Notes: generated by a model from the sequence alone, not told the origin. A DNA stretch of 17,325 bases from Bacteroidales bacterium (GCA_017472115.1 JAFUQW010000021.1:1-17325); one strand, 5' to 3'; positions 5,872 to 14,641 are shown, counted from the stretch's first letter. Numbers and translations: made by a program.

Positions 5872-5892
5872 ATCCCCGATCAGGTCGGGGAT
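5872..5892. terminator. Bidirectional hairpin between folE and htpG
   Basis: ATCCCCGA (5872-5879) and TCGGGGAT (5885-5892) form a perfect 8-bp GC-rich stem around TCAGG. It starts just past the folE stop codon and ends 13 bp before the htpG stop codon. Neither side has a T run. Its sequence resembles short REP-like palindromes I associate with dispersed intergenic repeats, but only one copy is in this window. Confidence 0.6.
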
Positions 5893-5905
5893 GACGCTCC
5901 ATAGT

Positions 5906-7903
5906 CTATTTCAGATAAGCATCCTCTACAACCTTCGCACTACGAGCAATGAAGTCGCTCAGATCCTTGCCCTTGAGCATGCCGTTAGCCAGAAGCGCAA
6001 GGTCCGTGATCTGCTTCAGGATGGCATTGTCACCTGCAAAAGCCTCAAGTTCGCTCTTGTGAGCTGCTGCAGCAGCGGCCTTCGCATCCGAAACGGTCTT
6101 CTTCACCTCCTCCGAAGCATCGGAAGCTGCATCCGGAATCACCTGTGCAGGAGCCACATCGGCAGCCTTGGCCTCCATGATGCGTGCCACGAGAGGATTC
6201 TCCATATTGACTGTGATGTTGTACATCGCAGGCATCTCACCATAGAAATTCATTCCTCCTCCCATTGCCGACATCTCGCGGTAACGGCGCATGAACTCAC
6301 TCTGAGTGATGAGGATAGGAGCTGCAGATGCACCGAGGTTATCGGCCTGTACGAAGTACTGGTTCTCCTTAGGAAGCACGCTCTGGAAGATCACTGACAG
6401 ATCCTCCTGCTCCATCTCGGACATCTCCGGACGTATCTTGTCCTCCTTCGGAACGAGATTGTCGATGCTGTCGGAGTCAACACGTGCGAAACGTGCATTC
6501 TCTACCTTGCTCTCGAGCAGATTCACGAAATGGCTGTCAAGCTGGCAGTCCATTAGAAGGACATCGTATCCCTTGTTCTTTGCAGCCTCGATGAAAGAGT
6601 ACTGGCTCTCAACATCAGTCGCGTAAAGGAATACCACCTTCTTGTCCTTGTCAGTCTGTCCGCCTTCGATAGCCTTCCTGTAGTCCTCGATGCTGAAATA
6701 CTTGTTTTCGGTGTTCTTGAGCAGGCAGAACTTCATTGCCCTGTCGCAGAATTTCTCGTCAGAAAGCATTCCGTACTCGATGAAGAGCTTGAGGTTGTCC
6801 CACTTCTCCTCGAGCTGCTGGCGCTCGTTTCTGAAGATCTCCTCAAGACGGTCTGCCACCTTCTTGGTGATGTAGGTGGATATCTTCTTTACATTCGAGT
6901 CGCTCTGGAGATAGCTTCGTGACACGTTGAGCGGAATGTCCGGAGAGTCGATCACACCGTGAAGAAGGGTGAGGAAATCAGGGACGATATTGTCAACAGA
7001 GTCAGTCACGAACATCTGGTTGCAGTAGAGCTGGATCTTGTTGCGTGAGATCTCCACATTGTTCCTGATCTTAGGGAAATAAAGGATACCTGTCAGGTTG
7101 AACGGATAGTCAACGTTGAGGTGGATGTGGAATAGAGGCTCCTCGCCCATAGGATAGAGGGCTCTGTAGAAAGCATTATAATCCTCATCCTTGAGGTCTG
7201 CAGGCTTGCGTGCCCAGAGAGGCTCGACCTTGTTGATCACATTGTCCTTTTCTGTATCGACATACTTGCCGTCCTTCCATTCCTGCTCCTTGCCGAAGAT
7301 AACAGGCACAGGCATGAACTTGCAGTATTTGTTGAGAAGGTCTGTGATGCGCTGCTTCTGAGCGAACTCTTTCTCCTCGTCATCGATGTAGAGGGTGATG
7401 ACCGTACCTCTGTCAGCCTTCTTGCATGGCTTCATCTCATATTCAGGAGAACCGTCGCATGACCACATCACAGCCTCTGCGCCTTCCTTCCATGAAAGTG
7501 TCTCGATGGTCACCTTTTCCGCTACCATGAAAGCAGAATAGAATCCGAGACCGAAGTGGCCTATGATGCTGCTCAGCTGGTCCTTGTATTTCTCAAGGAA
7601 CTCTCCTGCACTTGAGAAAGCGATCTGGTTGATATACTTGTCAACTTCCTCGGCTGTCATGCCGATACCGTTGTCGATGATCTTGAGGGTATTCTTCTTC
7701 TCGTCAAGTTCGATACGTACCGCAAGCTCTCCGAGTTCGCCCTTGAAGTCGCCTGACGAGGCAAGTGCCTTCATCTTCTGTGTCGCATCCACAGCGTTTG
7801 CCACGAGTTCCCTGAGGAAGATCTCGTGGTCTGAATAAAGAAATTTCTTGATGACCGGGAAAATGTTCTCGGTCGTTACTCCGATTGTTCCTTTTGTTGC
7901 CAT
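5906..7903 (-). CDS. htpG: Molecular chaperone HtpG (Hsp90)
   Basis: A cytosolic ATP-driven dimeric chaperone of the Hsp90 family, 665 residues. The GHKL ATPase motifs are complete: RELVANAVDA (31-40, catalytic Glu32), DNGIGM (77-82) and GHFGLGFYSAF (115-125). The middle domain (about 230-500) carries the conserved LYFP and VDSVDNIVPDFL-type segments. The start is ATG 7903 (MATKGTIGVTTENIF). The frame stays open for 44 more codons upstream, but those residues do not resemble Hsp90. The protein is longer than E. coli HtpG (624), partly because of an Ala-rich, low-complexity stretch before the last helices (PDAASDASEEVKKTVSDAKAAAAAAH). It is transcribed alone, with a strong terminator of the preceding operon 80 bp upstream. 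I see no clear promoter element or heat-shock operator. Confidence 0.97.
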   Translation of the reverse strand: MATKGTIGVTTENIFPVIKKFLYSDHEIFLRELVANAVDATQKMKALASSGDFKGELGELAVRIELDEKKNTLKIIDNGIGMTAEEVDKYINQIAFSSAGEFLEKYKDQLSSIIGHFGLGFYSAFMVAEKVTIETLSWKEGAEAVMWSCDGSPEYEMKPCKKADRGTVITLYIDDEEKEFAQKQRITDLLNKYCKFMPVPVIFGKEQEWKDGKYVDTEKDNVINKVEPLWARKPADLKDEDYNAFYRALYPMGEEPLFHIHLNVDYPFNLTGILYFPKIRNNVEISRNKIQLYCNQMFVTDSVDNIVPDFLTLLHGVIDSPDIPLNVSRSYLQSDSNVKKISTYITKKVADRLEEIFRNERQQLEEKWDNLKLFIEYGMLSDEKFCDRAMKFCLLKNTENKYFSIEDYRKAIEGGQTDKDKKVVFLYATDVESQYSFIEAAKNKGYDVLLMDCQLDSHFVNLLESKVENARFARVDSDSIDNLVPKEDKIRPEMSEMEQEDLSVIFQSVLPKENQYFVQADNLGASAAPILITQSEFMRRYREMSAMGGGMNFYGEMPAMYNITVNMENPLVARIMEAKAADVAPAQVIPDAASDASEEVKKTVSDAKAAAAAAHKSELEAFAGDNAILKQITDLALLANGMLKGKDLSDFIARSAKVVEDAYLK

Positions 7904-7985
7904 ATCTTTATTGAATTTTGTTGTCGTTTCTGTCCTTCCTCTCTCCATTCGTTTCCACACTGGTCGGCAGGCAGGGGTGACAATG

Positions 7986-8012
7986 AAAAACGGTCGCCCC
8001 GAAGGACGACCG
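7986..8012 (-). terminator. Strong terminator of the barrel/lipoprotein operon
   Basis: On the minus strand, CGGTCGTCC pairs with GGGCGACCG around the tetraloop TTCG (7991-8012), with one T-G wobble, and TTTTT follows at 7990-7986. This is a textbook intrinsic terminator. It closes the four-gene operon that ends at 8057 and insulates htpG. Confidence 0.9.
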
Positions 8013-8056
8013 CATATAGTCAAATAATGTTCCAAGTCCTGAATGCTGACAAATCG

Positions 8057-8740
8057 TCAGTTTATCTGATAGGATGTTGTCAGTCCCGGAACTAATGTCA
8101 TGGTGCAGGACTTGAGAGTTGAGGCGTCTTTGTAGAAGTCAATTGTCATCTCACCCTTGTATGCCATGGAATTTATCTCTCCGATTGATGTGTGCCGGAA
8201 GGTGATCCCCATATCCTGAGCAGAAAAACGGGCACTGTAAGATGAATTTTCTGTCCGTATCCCGTTGATACTTACGACGGTCTCCATGCCTGCATCGGTT
8301 TCTTCGACAAGCCTGACTTTCAGAATGGTTCCGTCATCCATGCTTGTGATGTTCCATTCGTTGTTTTCTTTTACGTAGATCGTCAAGGTTTTGTAGTAAT
8401 TGACCATGACTGTCCATGAACTTCCCGGAACGAAAAGGGAATCCTTGCTGAAAGTATAATCGTCGTAATCGAATGAATAACCGTCATCATGGCTGCTGAG
8501 CCCGGTCCTTATGAGATCATACTTCGGAGAGACCTTTTCCTCGGCATCGGCATCAATGAATCTTGCGATGTGATATGCATTGTAGAAATATTTGAGATTA
8601 TCCGTGACTTCTTCATTGAAAAGCTCGCTGCAGAATTTGGTTATGTTGTGATCGTTCAGCTGATTAGGCTCGTATGGATCGTTGATCTTGCACGATGCGG
8701 CCATGATCACTACGACAATTGTTGATATGATTCTTTTCAT
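8057..8740 (-). CDS. Putative lipoprotein (second cassette)
   Basis: A 227-residue secreted lipoprotein of unknown function. Residues 1-16 form a signal peptide with lipobox AASC, making Cys17 the lipidated residue. The mature part begins with polar helices (about 30-70, containing YNAYHIARFIDADAEEK) and continues as a beta-rich domain with many aromatic residues. It is the last gene of a four-gene operon, starting 11 nt after the barrel gene's stop. It probably sits in the outer membrane together with that barrel. Its layout resembles the lipoprotein two genes upstream (lipid anchor, short helices, beta-rich remainder of similar size), so the two may be diverged paralogues, although identity is low by eye. 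No binding or catalytic motif is recognised. Confidence 0.8.
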   Translation of the reverse strand: MKRIISTIVVVIMAASCKINDPYEPNQLNDHNITKFCSELFNEEVTDNLKYFYNAYHIARFIDADAEEKVSPKYDLIRTGLSSHDDGYSFDYDDYTFSKDSLFVPGSSWTVMVNYYKTLTIYVKENNEWNITSMDDGTILKVRLVEETDAGMETVVSINGIRTENSSYSARFSAQDMGITFRHTSIGEINSMAYKGEMTIDFYKDASTLKSCTMTLVPGLTTSYQIN

Positions 8741-8751
8741 GACGATTCAGT

Positions 8752-9354
8752 TTAAAACCTATAACCTATTCCGAACATTCCGCCGATATAGACCGTGCCT
8801 ATTCCGGCTTCGACATAGCCGAAAAGCCTTTTCCCGATCGTTACCCCGATAGGGACAGCCTGAGCGGCAAATACTGATTCAGAAAATCCGTTGAAACTTC
8901 CTCCGGTAAAGCCGATTCCGGCAGACGAATAGACTTTGACAAGCTCCTTGTGCATCCAGGTGAATCTTGCCTGAGGAAGTATCGTGAGAGTGAAGCCGCT
9001 TTCACGTCCTTTCAGTTCATCAGTCATGGCGTCATATTTGTCCATCCAGATCCCGTTGGCCGCGACTCCTACAGCCAGGGTGAACCATTTCCTGAAATGA
9101 AAGTCCATCTCCGCCATGATGTTGCCGGTCATATAGGTCGGCCCGCCATAGTCTGCAAAGAGATCCTGTATAGGGTGAGATGTGTATGGCCTGTCATGAC
9201 CTCCTGCAAAATTGAGTTCATCACTTGTCGGATAGCCGCTCCATCCGAGCCTTGCTTCATATTTGAACGGGAGATCTGCCTTTCTGCCGTTACGTGCATC
9301 GGCTCCTATGATCATGGCAGTCAGAAATATTGCAGATAAAATGATCTTCTTCAT
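8752..9354 (-). CDS. Outer-membrane beta-barrel protein (second cassette)
   Basis: A 200-residue protein with signal peptide MKKIILSAIFLTAMIIGADA (cleavage after Ala20) and a C-terminal GYRF, the aromatic end expected of an outer-membrane barrel. Alternating hydrophobic strands and Gly/aromatic turns fill the mature part. ATG 9354 is preferred because it begins the signal peptide and has GGAGGAG upstream. The in-frame ATG at 9369 overlaps the previous gene's stop as TGATG and adds five residues, so translation may be coupled. It is clearly paralogous to the barrel at 10133-10735: both share FTLTILPQARF/FNLSILPTARF, VPIGVTIGKRLFGYVEAG/VPVGFTFGRKVYGFAEAG and GIGYRF/GVGYRF. The function is unknown; small barrels of this size usually have 8 to 10 strands. 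Confidence 0.8.
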   Translation of the reverse strand: MKKIILSAIFLTAMIIGADARNGRKADLPFKYEARLGWSGYPTSDELNFAGGHDRPYTSHPIQDLFADYGGPTYMTGNIMAEMDFHFRKWFTLAVGVAANGIWMDKYDAMTDELKGRESGFTLTILPQARFTWMHKELVKVYSSAGIGFTGGSFNGFSESVFAAQAVPIGVTIGKRLFGYVEAGIGTVYIGGMFGIGYRF

Positions 9355-9368
9355 ATCCATCTCCTCCA

Positions 9369-10121
9369 TCAGAATTTATAATACTTATTTACCGACTCCC
9401 TCGTGAGGTCAATGTTTACCTCATCAAGCACTTCAAGGTCCTGAGTGTGGATCGTAACCATGAAACGGCCCTTGACGCTGACCTTCGAGTCATCATTCCC
9501 GGTAGCGCGCCATACCTTACGTGTAACCGGTTCTGCAGTCTTGAACTCCACAAACCTTCCTTCCGGGCTTCGGTATGAACCTCGAACGGTAATCTCCCAG
9601 CTGAAATATGCCTCAGCATCTTCGGTTTCCCTGATCATGATTATTGTTTCCCCTGCTTCTGAATCTTTGTCGCAACTCAGGAAATAAGTAAATCCGGCAT
9701 CCTCGGGATAGCGGTAAAGTTCGAACTTGCGTGTGTCTGAAAACTGGGATGAGTAGTAGAAGTCTGAGTACCAGGTACTTTCAAAATTCCACCTCGCATC
9801 TGTGTCCTTCATTGATGTGCCGCCCGTAGAGACATTGAGACCATAGAAATTTCCCATTGAATATGCGTTGTCGGCAGTCTTGATGAGATTCTCGAATATA
9901 TGCGTCATCCTGATCTTGTCCTCTGCGCTCATGTTTTCATAATCCTCTATGCAGAGTGCAGTCTCCATAAGAACCATGGGGAAGGTCAGCCTCGACTCGG
10001 CCATCGATTCCGCGAAACGGTTGAGATAGCTGTCATTATGATTCGAAGTATCCGCGCTGTCAAGCACACATGAGCATAGAAGCGGGAGGCAGAGTGCCAT
10101 TGTGATTATATGTCGTTTCAT
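9369..10121 (-). CDS. Putative lipoprotein (first cassette)
   Basis: A 250-residue lipoprotein of unknown function. The signal peptide ends in a double-cysteine region (LLCSC); Cys18 fits the lipobox LCSC, though Cys16 is possible. Residues about 30-90 are helical (SYLNRFAESMAES, MSAEDKIRMTHIFENLIKTADNAY), and the rest is beta-rich with a long central aromatic stretch (WYSDFYYSSQF). It starts 11 nt after the upstream barrel gene and its stop codon overlaps the next ATG by one base (TGATG), so it lies firmly inside the operon. The pairing with a small barrel suggests the two proteins act together at the outer membrane. No known domain is recognised. Confidence 0.8.
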   Translation of the reverse strand: MKRHIITMALCLPLLCSCVLDSADTSNHNDSYLNRFAESMAESRLTFPMVLMETALCIEDYENMSAEDKIRMTHIFENLIKTADNAYSMGNFYGLNVSTGGTSMKDTDARWNFESTWYSDFYYSSQFSDTRKFELYRYPEDAGFTYFLSCDKDSEAGETIIMIRETEDAEAYFSWEITVRGSYRSPEGRFVEFKTAEPVTRKVWRATGNDDSKVSVKGRFMVTIHTQDLEVLDEVNIDLTRESVNKYYKF

Positions 10122-10132
10122 GATACTGTCGT

Positions 10133-10735
10133 TTAGAATCTGTAACCAACTCCGATTTGCCCTCCTATATAGAGGAAGCCTAATCCGGCTTCGGCAAATC
10201 CATAGACCTTGCGTCCGAAAGTAAATCCGACCGGCACAAGCTGGAAAGTGGGAAAAGCATAGAGTTCTTTGTCGAAATATCCTATGGCCACACCTGCTGC
10301 CACTGATCCGTACATGCTGAAGAATTCCCTGTTTATGTATTTGAATCTTGCAGTAGGAAGAATGGAAAGGTTGAATCCTACGTCTGTTCCTTTCCTGACG
10401 TCCATGTAGTCATATGTGTTGTACCACAGGCCGGTGAAATAGCCTCCGATTGAAAAAGTGAAGTGCTTCCGGTAATTGATGCTGTATTCTGCGGAAAGCA
10501 GTCCGAGAGCCCGGGTCGCTCCAGGGTAGTCGCTGTAGATCTCGTCCAGCCCGTCGTCAGGGGTAGGGTAGATGTCATATCCCCAGCCGGAGAACATAAA
10601 TGATTCCATAAATGGAAAGCCGGCGACTCCGAACCTCCATTCATGCCTGAAGGGGACATCCTGAGTCTTTTGGGCAGAGAGCCCGAGCGGCCACAGAAGG
10701 GCCATACACAGGATCAAGGTCAGTCTTTTGTTCAT
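10133..10735 (-). CDS. Outer-membrane beta-barrel protein (first cassette)
   Basis: A 200-residue protein with signal peptide MNKRLTLILCMALLWPLGLSA (cleavage after Ala21) and C-terminal GVGYRF, typical of an outer-membrane barrel. The frame is open for 26 codons upstream, but ATG 10735 starts the signal peptide and is chosen. It has the same mature length and clear sequence similarity to the barrel at 8752-9354, including VPFRHEWRFG (LPFKYEARLG in the other), LSILPTARFKY and the GFAEAGLGFLYIGGQIG end. It is the first gene of the operon barrel-lipoprotein-barrel-lipoprotein. The terminator hairpin of the acyl-CoA ligase gene lies just upstream; no good TAnnTTTG promoter is visible in the short gap, so the promoter is unknown. 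Confidence 0.8.
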   Translation of the reverse strand: MNKRLTLILCMALLWPLGLSAQKTQDVPFRHEWRFGVAGFPFMESFMFSGWGYDIYPTPDDGLDEIYSDYPGATRALGLLSAEYSINYRKHFTFSIGGYFTGLWYNTYDYMDVRKGTDVGFNLSILPTARFKYINREFFSMYGSVAAGVAIGYFDKELYAFPTFQLVPVGFTFGRKVYGFAEAGLGFLYIGGQIGVGYRF

Positions 10736-10770
10736 AGTGTCATTATTTAAGTCCGGTCGTATAGATGCAG

Positions 10771-10798
10771 AAAAGGCCGCGCTTGTTGCACGGCCTTT
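10771..10798 (-). terminator. Terminator of the acyl-CoA ligase gene
   Basis: On the minus strand AAAGGCCG (10798-10791) pairs with CGGCCTTT (10779-10772), and a TTTT run covers 10774-10771. The stem is GC-rich and lies 20 bp past the ligase stop codon. It separates the ligase from the barrel/lipoprotein operon. Confidence 0.75.
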
Positions 10799-10818
10799 CA
10801 AAATATCTGTCAAAGAGA

Positions 10819-12453
10819 TTATTTGTACATGAATCTCTTGATGCTCATCTTAGGAGTCTTTTCGAACGGCTGGTCCATGACCTCTACCTTGCCGATCTTG
10901 CTGTATGAAGGCATGGACTTGTTGACCTCAGCCTTGAGGAGATCCATCTGAGCGGCAGTATCGATGCCCTCGGCTTTGATCTTCTCGCTGTCGAGATACA
11001 CAAGAGCCACGAGACTTGCACCTCTGTCGATGACCACTGACTCGATCACATAAGGCTGGTTGTTTACCGCTGCCTCGATCTCTTCAGGATATATGTTCTG
11101 GCCGTTTGCTGAGAGAATCATGTTCTTGCTGCGGCCCTTGATGAAGATATTGCCCTTCTTGTCGAGGAGTCCGAGGTCTCCTGTACGCATCCATCCGTCC
11201 TCGGTGAATGCTGCCTTTGTGGCCTCTTCGTTCTTGTAGTATCCGCTCATGATATTCATTCCGCGTGCCTGGATCTCTCCGACCTTTGTGTAAGGATCCT
11301 CAGAATCGATACGCACCTCTACGGTGTCGATAGCCTTTCCGCAGGACTTTGATGCGAACTCCCACCAGTCCTCGTATGCCATCAGAGGAGCTGCCTCTGT
11401 CATGCCGTAACCTACAGTGAAAGGAAGCTTGAATCTTTTGAACCACTTCTCTACATCAGGGTTGAGGGCAGCGCCACCCATCACGATCTCGCGGACCTTT
11501 CCGCCGAAAGCGTTGAGCAGGGTGTTGCGGATCTTCTTGAATATGAGCTGGTTTACTCCCGGGATTGCGCAGAGCACCTTCATTGCAGGCTTGTTCACTA
11601 CAGGGGCAACCTTGCTCTTGAATATCTTCTCCATCACGAGAGGAACCGTGATCACGAGGTAAGGCTTCACTTCAGCCATAGCGCCGAGCAAGAGTGCCGG
11701 AGTAGGGGTCTTGCCGAGATAGTAGATCGACGAGCCTCCGCAGAGAGGATAGATGAGCTCGAACATCATTCCGTACATGTGGGCCATAGGAAGCATCGAC
11801 ACGATCTTGTCCTCAGGGTATGAAGGGAGTCTCTTCTGACCGAATGCAACGTTTGCGCTGATGCACTCGAAGCGGAGCATCACGCCCTTAGGCGCGCTTG
11901 TCGTGCCGGAAGTATAATTGATGATGGCGAGTTCCTTGTCGTTGTCGGTCGGATAATTGACATCCGCTGCTGTGAATCCGTTCGGATATTTTTCTGCGAA
12001 AAGAGCATCAAGGTTGTCGTTTGCCTTCTGGATCTTCTCATCGGCAGCATAAAGAAGCTTGAAATCGGCTGTCGAAACCACGGCCTTGATGTTAGGCATC
12101 TTTGCAATGTCGAGCTTTGGCCAGATGTCCATATCCGTGAAGAGAACGACGCTTTCGGAATGGTCAACGAGAGAGTTCACGCTGTCCGGATGGAAGTCTG
12201 CGAGGATAGGAACGACCACAGCCTCATATGTGTTGGCTGCAAAGAATGCGATGCCCCAGCGTGCTGAGTTCTTGGCGCAGAGGGCGATCTTCTGACCCTT
12301 TTCGATTCCTGATGCTTCGAAAAGAATATGCATCTTCTCGATCTGAGTGGCGAGCTCGCCGAATGTGAAAAGTTCGCCACGATAGTTTCCGAGGGCCGGA
12401 CGGTCCCAGTTTGTCTTGATTGACTCTTCGAGTCGTGTGAAATAATGCTTCAT
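10819..12453 (-). CDS. Long-chain acyl-CoA synthetase (AMP-binding)
   Basis: This enzyme activates fatty acids to acyl-CoA through an acyl-adenylate, using ATP and CoA, at the cytosolic face of the membrane. The protein is 544 residues, within the family range. The motifs are in order: P-loop YTSGTTSAPKG (180-190), GYGMTEAAP (348-356), WMRTGDLG (421-428, Asp426 binds the ribose), GRSKNMILSANGQNIYPEEIE (440-460), and a Lys-rich C-terminal tail near KTPKMSIKRF. There is no signal peptide. Substrate chain length cannot be told from sequence. A paralogue lies at the right edge of the window. It is divergent from the HAD phosphatase gene, with a -7 element (TACTTTTG) about 60 bp upstream, and is followed by its own terminator. 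Confidence 0.93.
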   Translation of the reverse strand: MKHYFTRLEESIKTNWDRPALGNYRGELFTFGELATQIEKMHILFEASGIEKGQKIALCAKNSARWGIAFFAANTYEAVVVPILADFHPDSVNSLVDHSESVVLFTDMDIWPKLDIAKMPNIKAVVSTADFKLLYAADEKIQKANDNLDALFAEKYPNGFTAADVNYPTDNDKELAIINYTSGTTSAPKGVMLRFECISANVAFGQKRLPSYPEDKIVSMLPMAHMYGMMFELIYPLCGGSSIYYLGKTPTPALLLGAMAEVKPYLVITVPLVMEKIFKSKVAPVVNKPAMKVLCAIPGVNQLIFKKIRNTLLNAFGGKVREIVMGGAALNPDVEKWFKRFKLPFTVGYGMTEAAPLMAYEDWWEFASKSCGKAIDTVEVRIDSEDPYTKVGEIQARGMNIMSGYYKNEEATKAAFTEDGWMRTGDLGLLDKKGNIFIKGRSKNMILSANGQNIYPEEIEAAVNNQPYVIESVVIDRGASLVALVYLDSEKIKAEGIDTAAQMDLLKAEVNKSMPSYSKIGKVEVMDQPFEKTPKMSIKRFMYK

Positions 12454-12513
12454 CGTATCTGGTTAGACTTTAGTATTTGAATACATGCCTTGAGGAATCT
12501 GAAATTCCGGTCG

Positions 12514-12521
12514 CAAAAGTA
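12514..12521 (-). promoter_or_regulatory. -7 element for the acyl-CoA ligase gene
   Basis: On the minus strand this reads TACTTTTG, matching TAnnTTTG, 61 bp upstream of the ligase ATG. No clear -33 TTTG is seen. It lies next to the opposing promoter of the HAD gene, so the two could interfere with each other. Confidence 0.45.
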
Positions 12522-12527
12522 CTTAAA

Positions 12528-12561
12528 TTTGCACGTGCGCATGTATAATTCATTATATTTG
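12528..12561 (+). promoter_or_regulatory. Promoter for the HAD phosphatase gene
   Basis: TTTG at 12528-12531 and TATATTTG at 12554-12561 are 22 bp apart, one more than the usual spacing. The transcript would start near 12568, at a weak AAACTC/GAGTTT hairpin (12567-12591). A true Shine-Dalgarno, AAGGAG, follows at 12603-12608, six bases before the ATG. Confidence 0.6.
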
Positions 12562-12614
12562 TGGCGAAACTCGCATTATGGTGGTGAGTTTTTAACCCTT
12601 AAAAGGAGTATTTT

Positions 12615-13454
12615 ATGAAAAAGCGTCCTATCGTAGCACTTATCTATGATTTTGACGGCACATTGTCGCCGGGCAACATGCAGGAATTCGGATTCATCCA
12701 GGCCATCGGAAAGAAGCCGCAGGAGTTCTGGCAGGAAAGTGACGATATTGCAATGGGACAGGATGCCAGCAATATCCTCAGCTATATGAAACTTATGTTC
12801 GACGAAGCCCGCAAGGCCGGAATCAAGCTTCGACGCGACGACTTCAAAAGGTTCGGAGCATCTGTCGAACTCTTCGACGGAGTCCGCGAATGGTTCGGTC
12901 TCGTGAATGCATACGGAAAGGAGAGGGGAGTGAAGGTAGAACATTACATCAATTCTTCCGGACTGGCAGAAATGATCGAGGGAACCGACATAGCGAAAGA
13001 GTTCAAAAGGATATTCGCATGCTCGTTCATATATAATGAAGACGGAGAGGCCGAGTGGCCGGGAGTGGCGGTTGACTACACGGCCAAGACTCAGTTCCTT
13101 TTCAAGATCAACAAAGGCATTCTCAGTGTCCGAGACAACAAGAAGGTCAACGAAAGCAAGGCCGAGGACAACAAGCGCATTCCGTTCCCGCACATGATCT
13201 ATTTCGGCGACGGAGAGACCGATGTCCCGTGCATGAAGATCGTGAAGATGTTCGGAGGACATTCGATAGCCGTCTATAATCCTGAAAACAAGAAGAAGGT
13301 CAATGTGGCCCGCAAGCTCCTTCGCCAGCAGAGGGTCAATTTCATGACTCCAGCCGACTATACAAAAGAGAGCAGAACCTTTGAACTGGTCTGCTCCATA
13401 ATAAACAAGATCAGTGCTGATTTCGAACTTGCCCGCCTTGCCAAGGGCAAATGA
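12615..13454 (+). CDS. HAD-superfamily hydrolase (phosphatase-like)
   Basis: A 279-residue cytosolic HAD hydrolase. Motif I is DFDGTLSPG (nucleophile Asp12, acid/base Asp14), motif II includes Ser114/Ser115 in HYINSSGL, a lysine for motif III lies around 158-164, and motif IV is GDGETD (Asp199, Asp203). The cap is inserted after motif I (about 20-100), as in phosphoserine-phosphatase-like members. The natural substrate cannot be read from sequence; a small phosphorylated metabolite is likely. The start at 12615 has AAGGAG upstream, which is rare in this window, so initiation may be strong. The stop codon lies only two bases from the stop of convergent purT, leaving no room for a terminator between them. 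Confidence 0.88.
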   Translation: MKKRPIVALIYDFDGTLSPGNMQEFGFIQAIGKKPQEFWQESDDIAMGQDASNILSYMKLMFDEARKAGIKLRRDDFKRFGASVELFDGVREWFGLVNAYGKERGVKVEHYINSSGLAEMIEGTDIAKEFKRIFACSFIYNEDGEAEWPGVAVDYTAKTQFLFKINKGILSVRDNKKVNESKAEDNKRIPFPHMIYFGDGETDVPCMKIVKMFGGHSIAVYNPENKKKVNVARKLLRQQRVNFMTPADYTKESRTFELVCSIINKISADFELARLAKGK

Positions 13455-13456
13455 TC

Positions 13457-14641
13457 CTAATAGACCTTCACCTGAAGCTTGGCATAAGCCCTCTCGACCT
13501 TCGCGAGGGCTTTTTCTACGCTCTCGTCAGTTGCGAGAAGCACGCCGACGCGGCGGTGTCCCGCAATTTCAGGCTTTCCGAAAATTCTGATCTGAACTCC
13601 CGGCTCCGAAAGCACCTCCTCAAGGTTACAGAACTCATATTCCTTTGTCGTACCCTCGACTACGATAGCCTTCGATGCGGAAGGACCGTAGAACTGTACT
13701 GAAGGCACAGGAAGTCCGAGGATTGCACGTGCGTGGAGTGCGAACTCAGACATGTCCTGAGAAATCATTGTCACCATTCCTGTGTCATGCGGTCTTGGAG
13801 ATACTTCGCTGAAGATCACCTCGTCACCCTTGATGAAGAGCTCGACTCCGAAGATTCCGTAGCCGCCGAGGGCATCGGTGATGGCTTTTGCAATGGCCTC
13901 CGCCTTCTGTATAGCTGTATCAGCCATAGGCTGAGGCTGCCATGACTCACGATAGTCACCATCGACCTGGTGATGTCCGATAGGTTTGATGAAAGTGGTG
14001 CCTCCGCAATGACGTACTGTAAGGAGGGTGATCTCGTAATCGAATTTCACGAATCCCTCCACTATGACCTTTCCGCTGCCTGCGCGACCGCCTTCCTGAG
14101 AGATTGTCCATGCCTTGTCTATATCTTCCTCAGACTTGATGGTGCTCTGTCCGTGTCCTGATGAGCTCATGACAGGCTTCACTACGCATGGTATGCCGAT
14201 TTCTGCAACAGCAGCATCAAACTCCTCGCGGGTTTCGGCAAAACGATAAGGTGAAGTCGGAAGCCCGAGGGTTTCGGCTGCAAGCCTGCGGATGCCTTCG
14301 CGGTTCATCGTGAGCCTTGTGGCCTTTGCTGTCGGAATGACATTGAATCCCTCTTCTTCAAGCTCGACGAGCTTGTCTGTGGCTATGGCCTCGATTTCTG
14401 GAATAATGAAATCCGGGTTCTCCTCTTTGATGACGGCTTTCAGAGCCTCCCCGTCAAGCATGGAAAGCACATGATTCCTGTGTGCGATGTGCATAGCTGG
14501 AGCGTTGGCATACTTGTCGAGGGCTACAACCTCCACGCCGTAACGCTGAAGTTCGATTGCAACTTCCTTTCCGAGCTCGCCTGATCCGCAGAGGACGGCC
14601 TTCTTGCCTGATTTTGTGAATGTCGTTCCGATCTTTGTCAT
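13457..14641 (-). CDS. purT: Formate-dependent phosphoribosylglycinamide formyltransferase
   Basis: An ATP-grasp enzyme that makes formyl-GAR from GAR, formate and ATP (third step of purine synthesis) without folate. The protein is 394 residues (392 in E. coli) and the binding residues keep the E. coli numbering: Glu22-Leu23 and Glu82 for GAR; Arg114, Lys155, the loop SSGHGQ (160-165), Glu195-Val198 and Glu203 for ATP. The Mg-binding acidic pair lies in the [28 protein letters not shown] region. It is a single-gene unit with a -7 element 42 bp upstream. It converges on the HAD gene with only two bases between the stops, so the transcripts probably overlap. Confidence 0.96.
   Translation of the reverse strand: MTKIGTTFTKSGKKAVLCGSGELGKEVAIELQRYGVEVVALDKYANAPAMHIAHRNHVLSMLDGEALKAVIKEENPDFIIPEIEAIATDKLVELEEEGFNVIPTAKATRLTMNREGIRRLAAETLGLPTSPYRFAETREEFDAAVAEIGIPCVVKPVMSSSGHGQSTIKSEEDIDKAWTISQEGGRAGSGKVIVEGFVKFDYEITLLTVRHCGGTTFIKPIGHHQVDGDYRESWQPQPMADTAIQKAEAIAKAITDALGGYGIFGVELFIKGDEVIFSEVSPRPHDTGMVTMISQDMSEFALHARAILGLPVPSVQFYGPSASKAIVVEGTTKEYEFCNLEEVLSEPGVQIRIFGKPEIAGHRRVGVLLATDESVEKALAKVERAYAKLQVKVY

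Noticed and set aside
7904..8035. 44-codon N-terminal extension of htpG
   Set aside because: The extension covers the untranslated region beside the operon terminator and does not resemble Hsp90; the family start MATKG is at 7903.
12576..13262. Long minus-strand frame opposite the HAD gene
   Set aside because: The plus frame has all HAD motifs, a promoter and a Shine-Dalgarno site; the opposite frame is its shadow.
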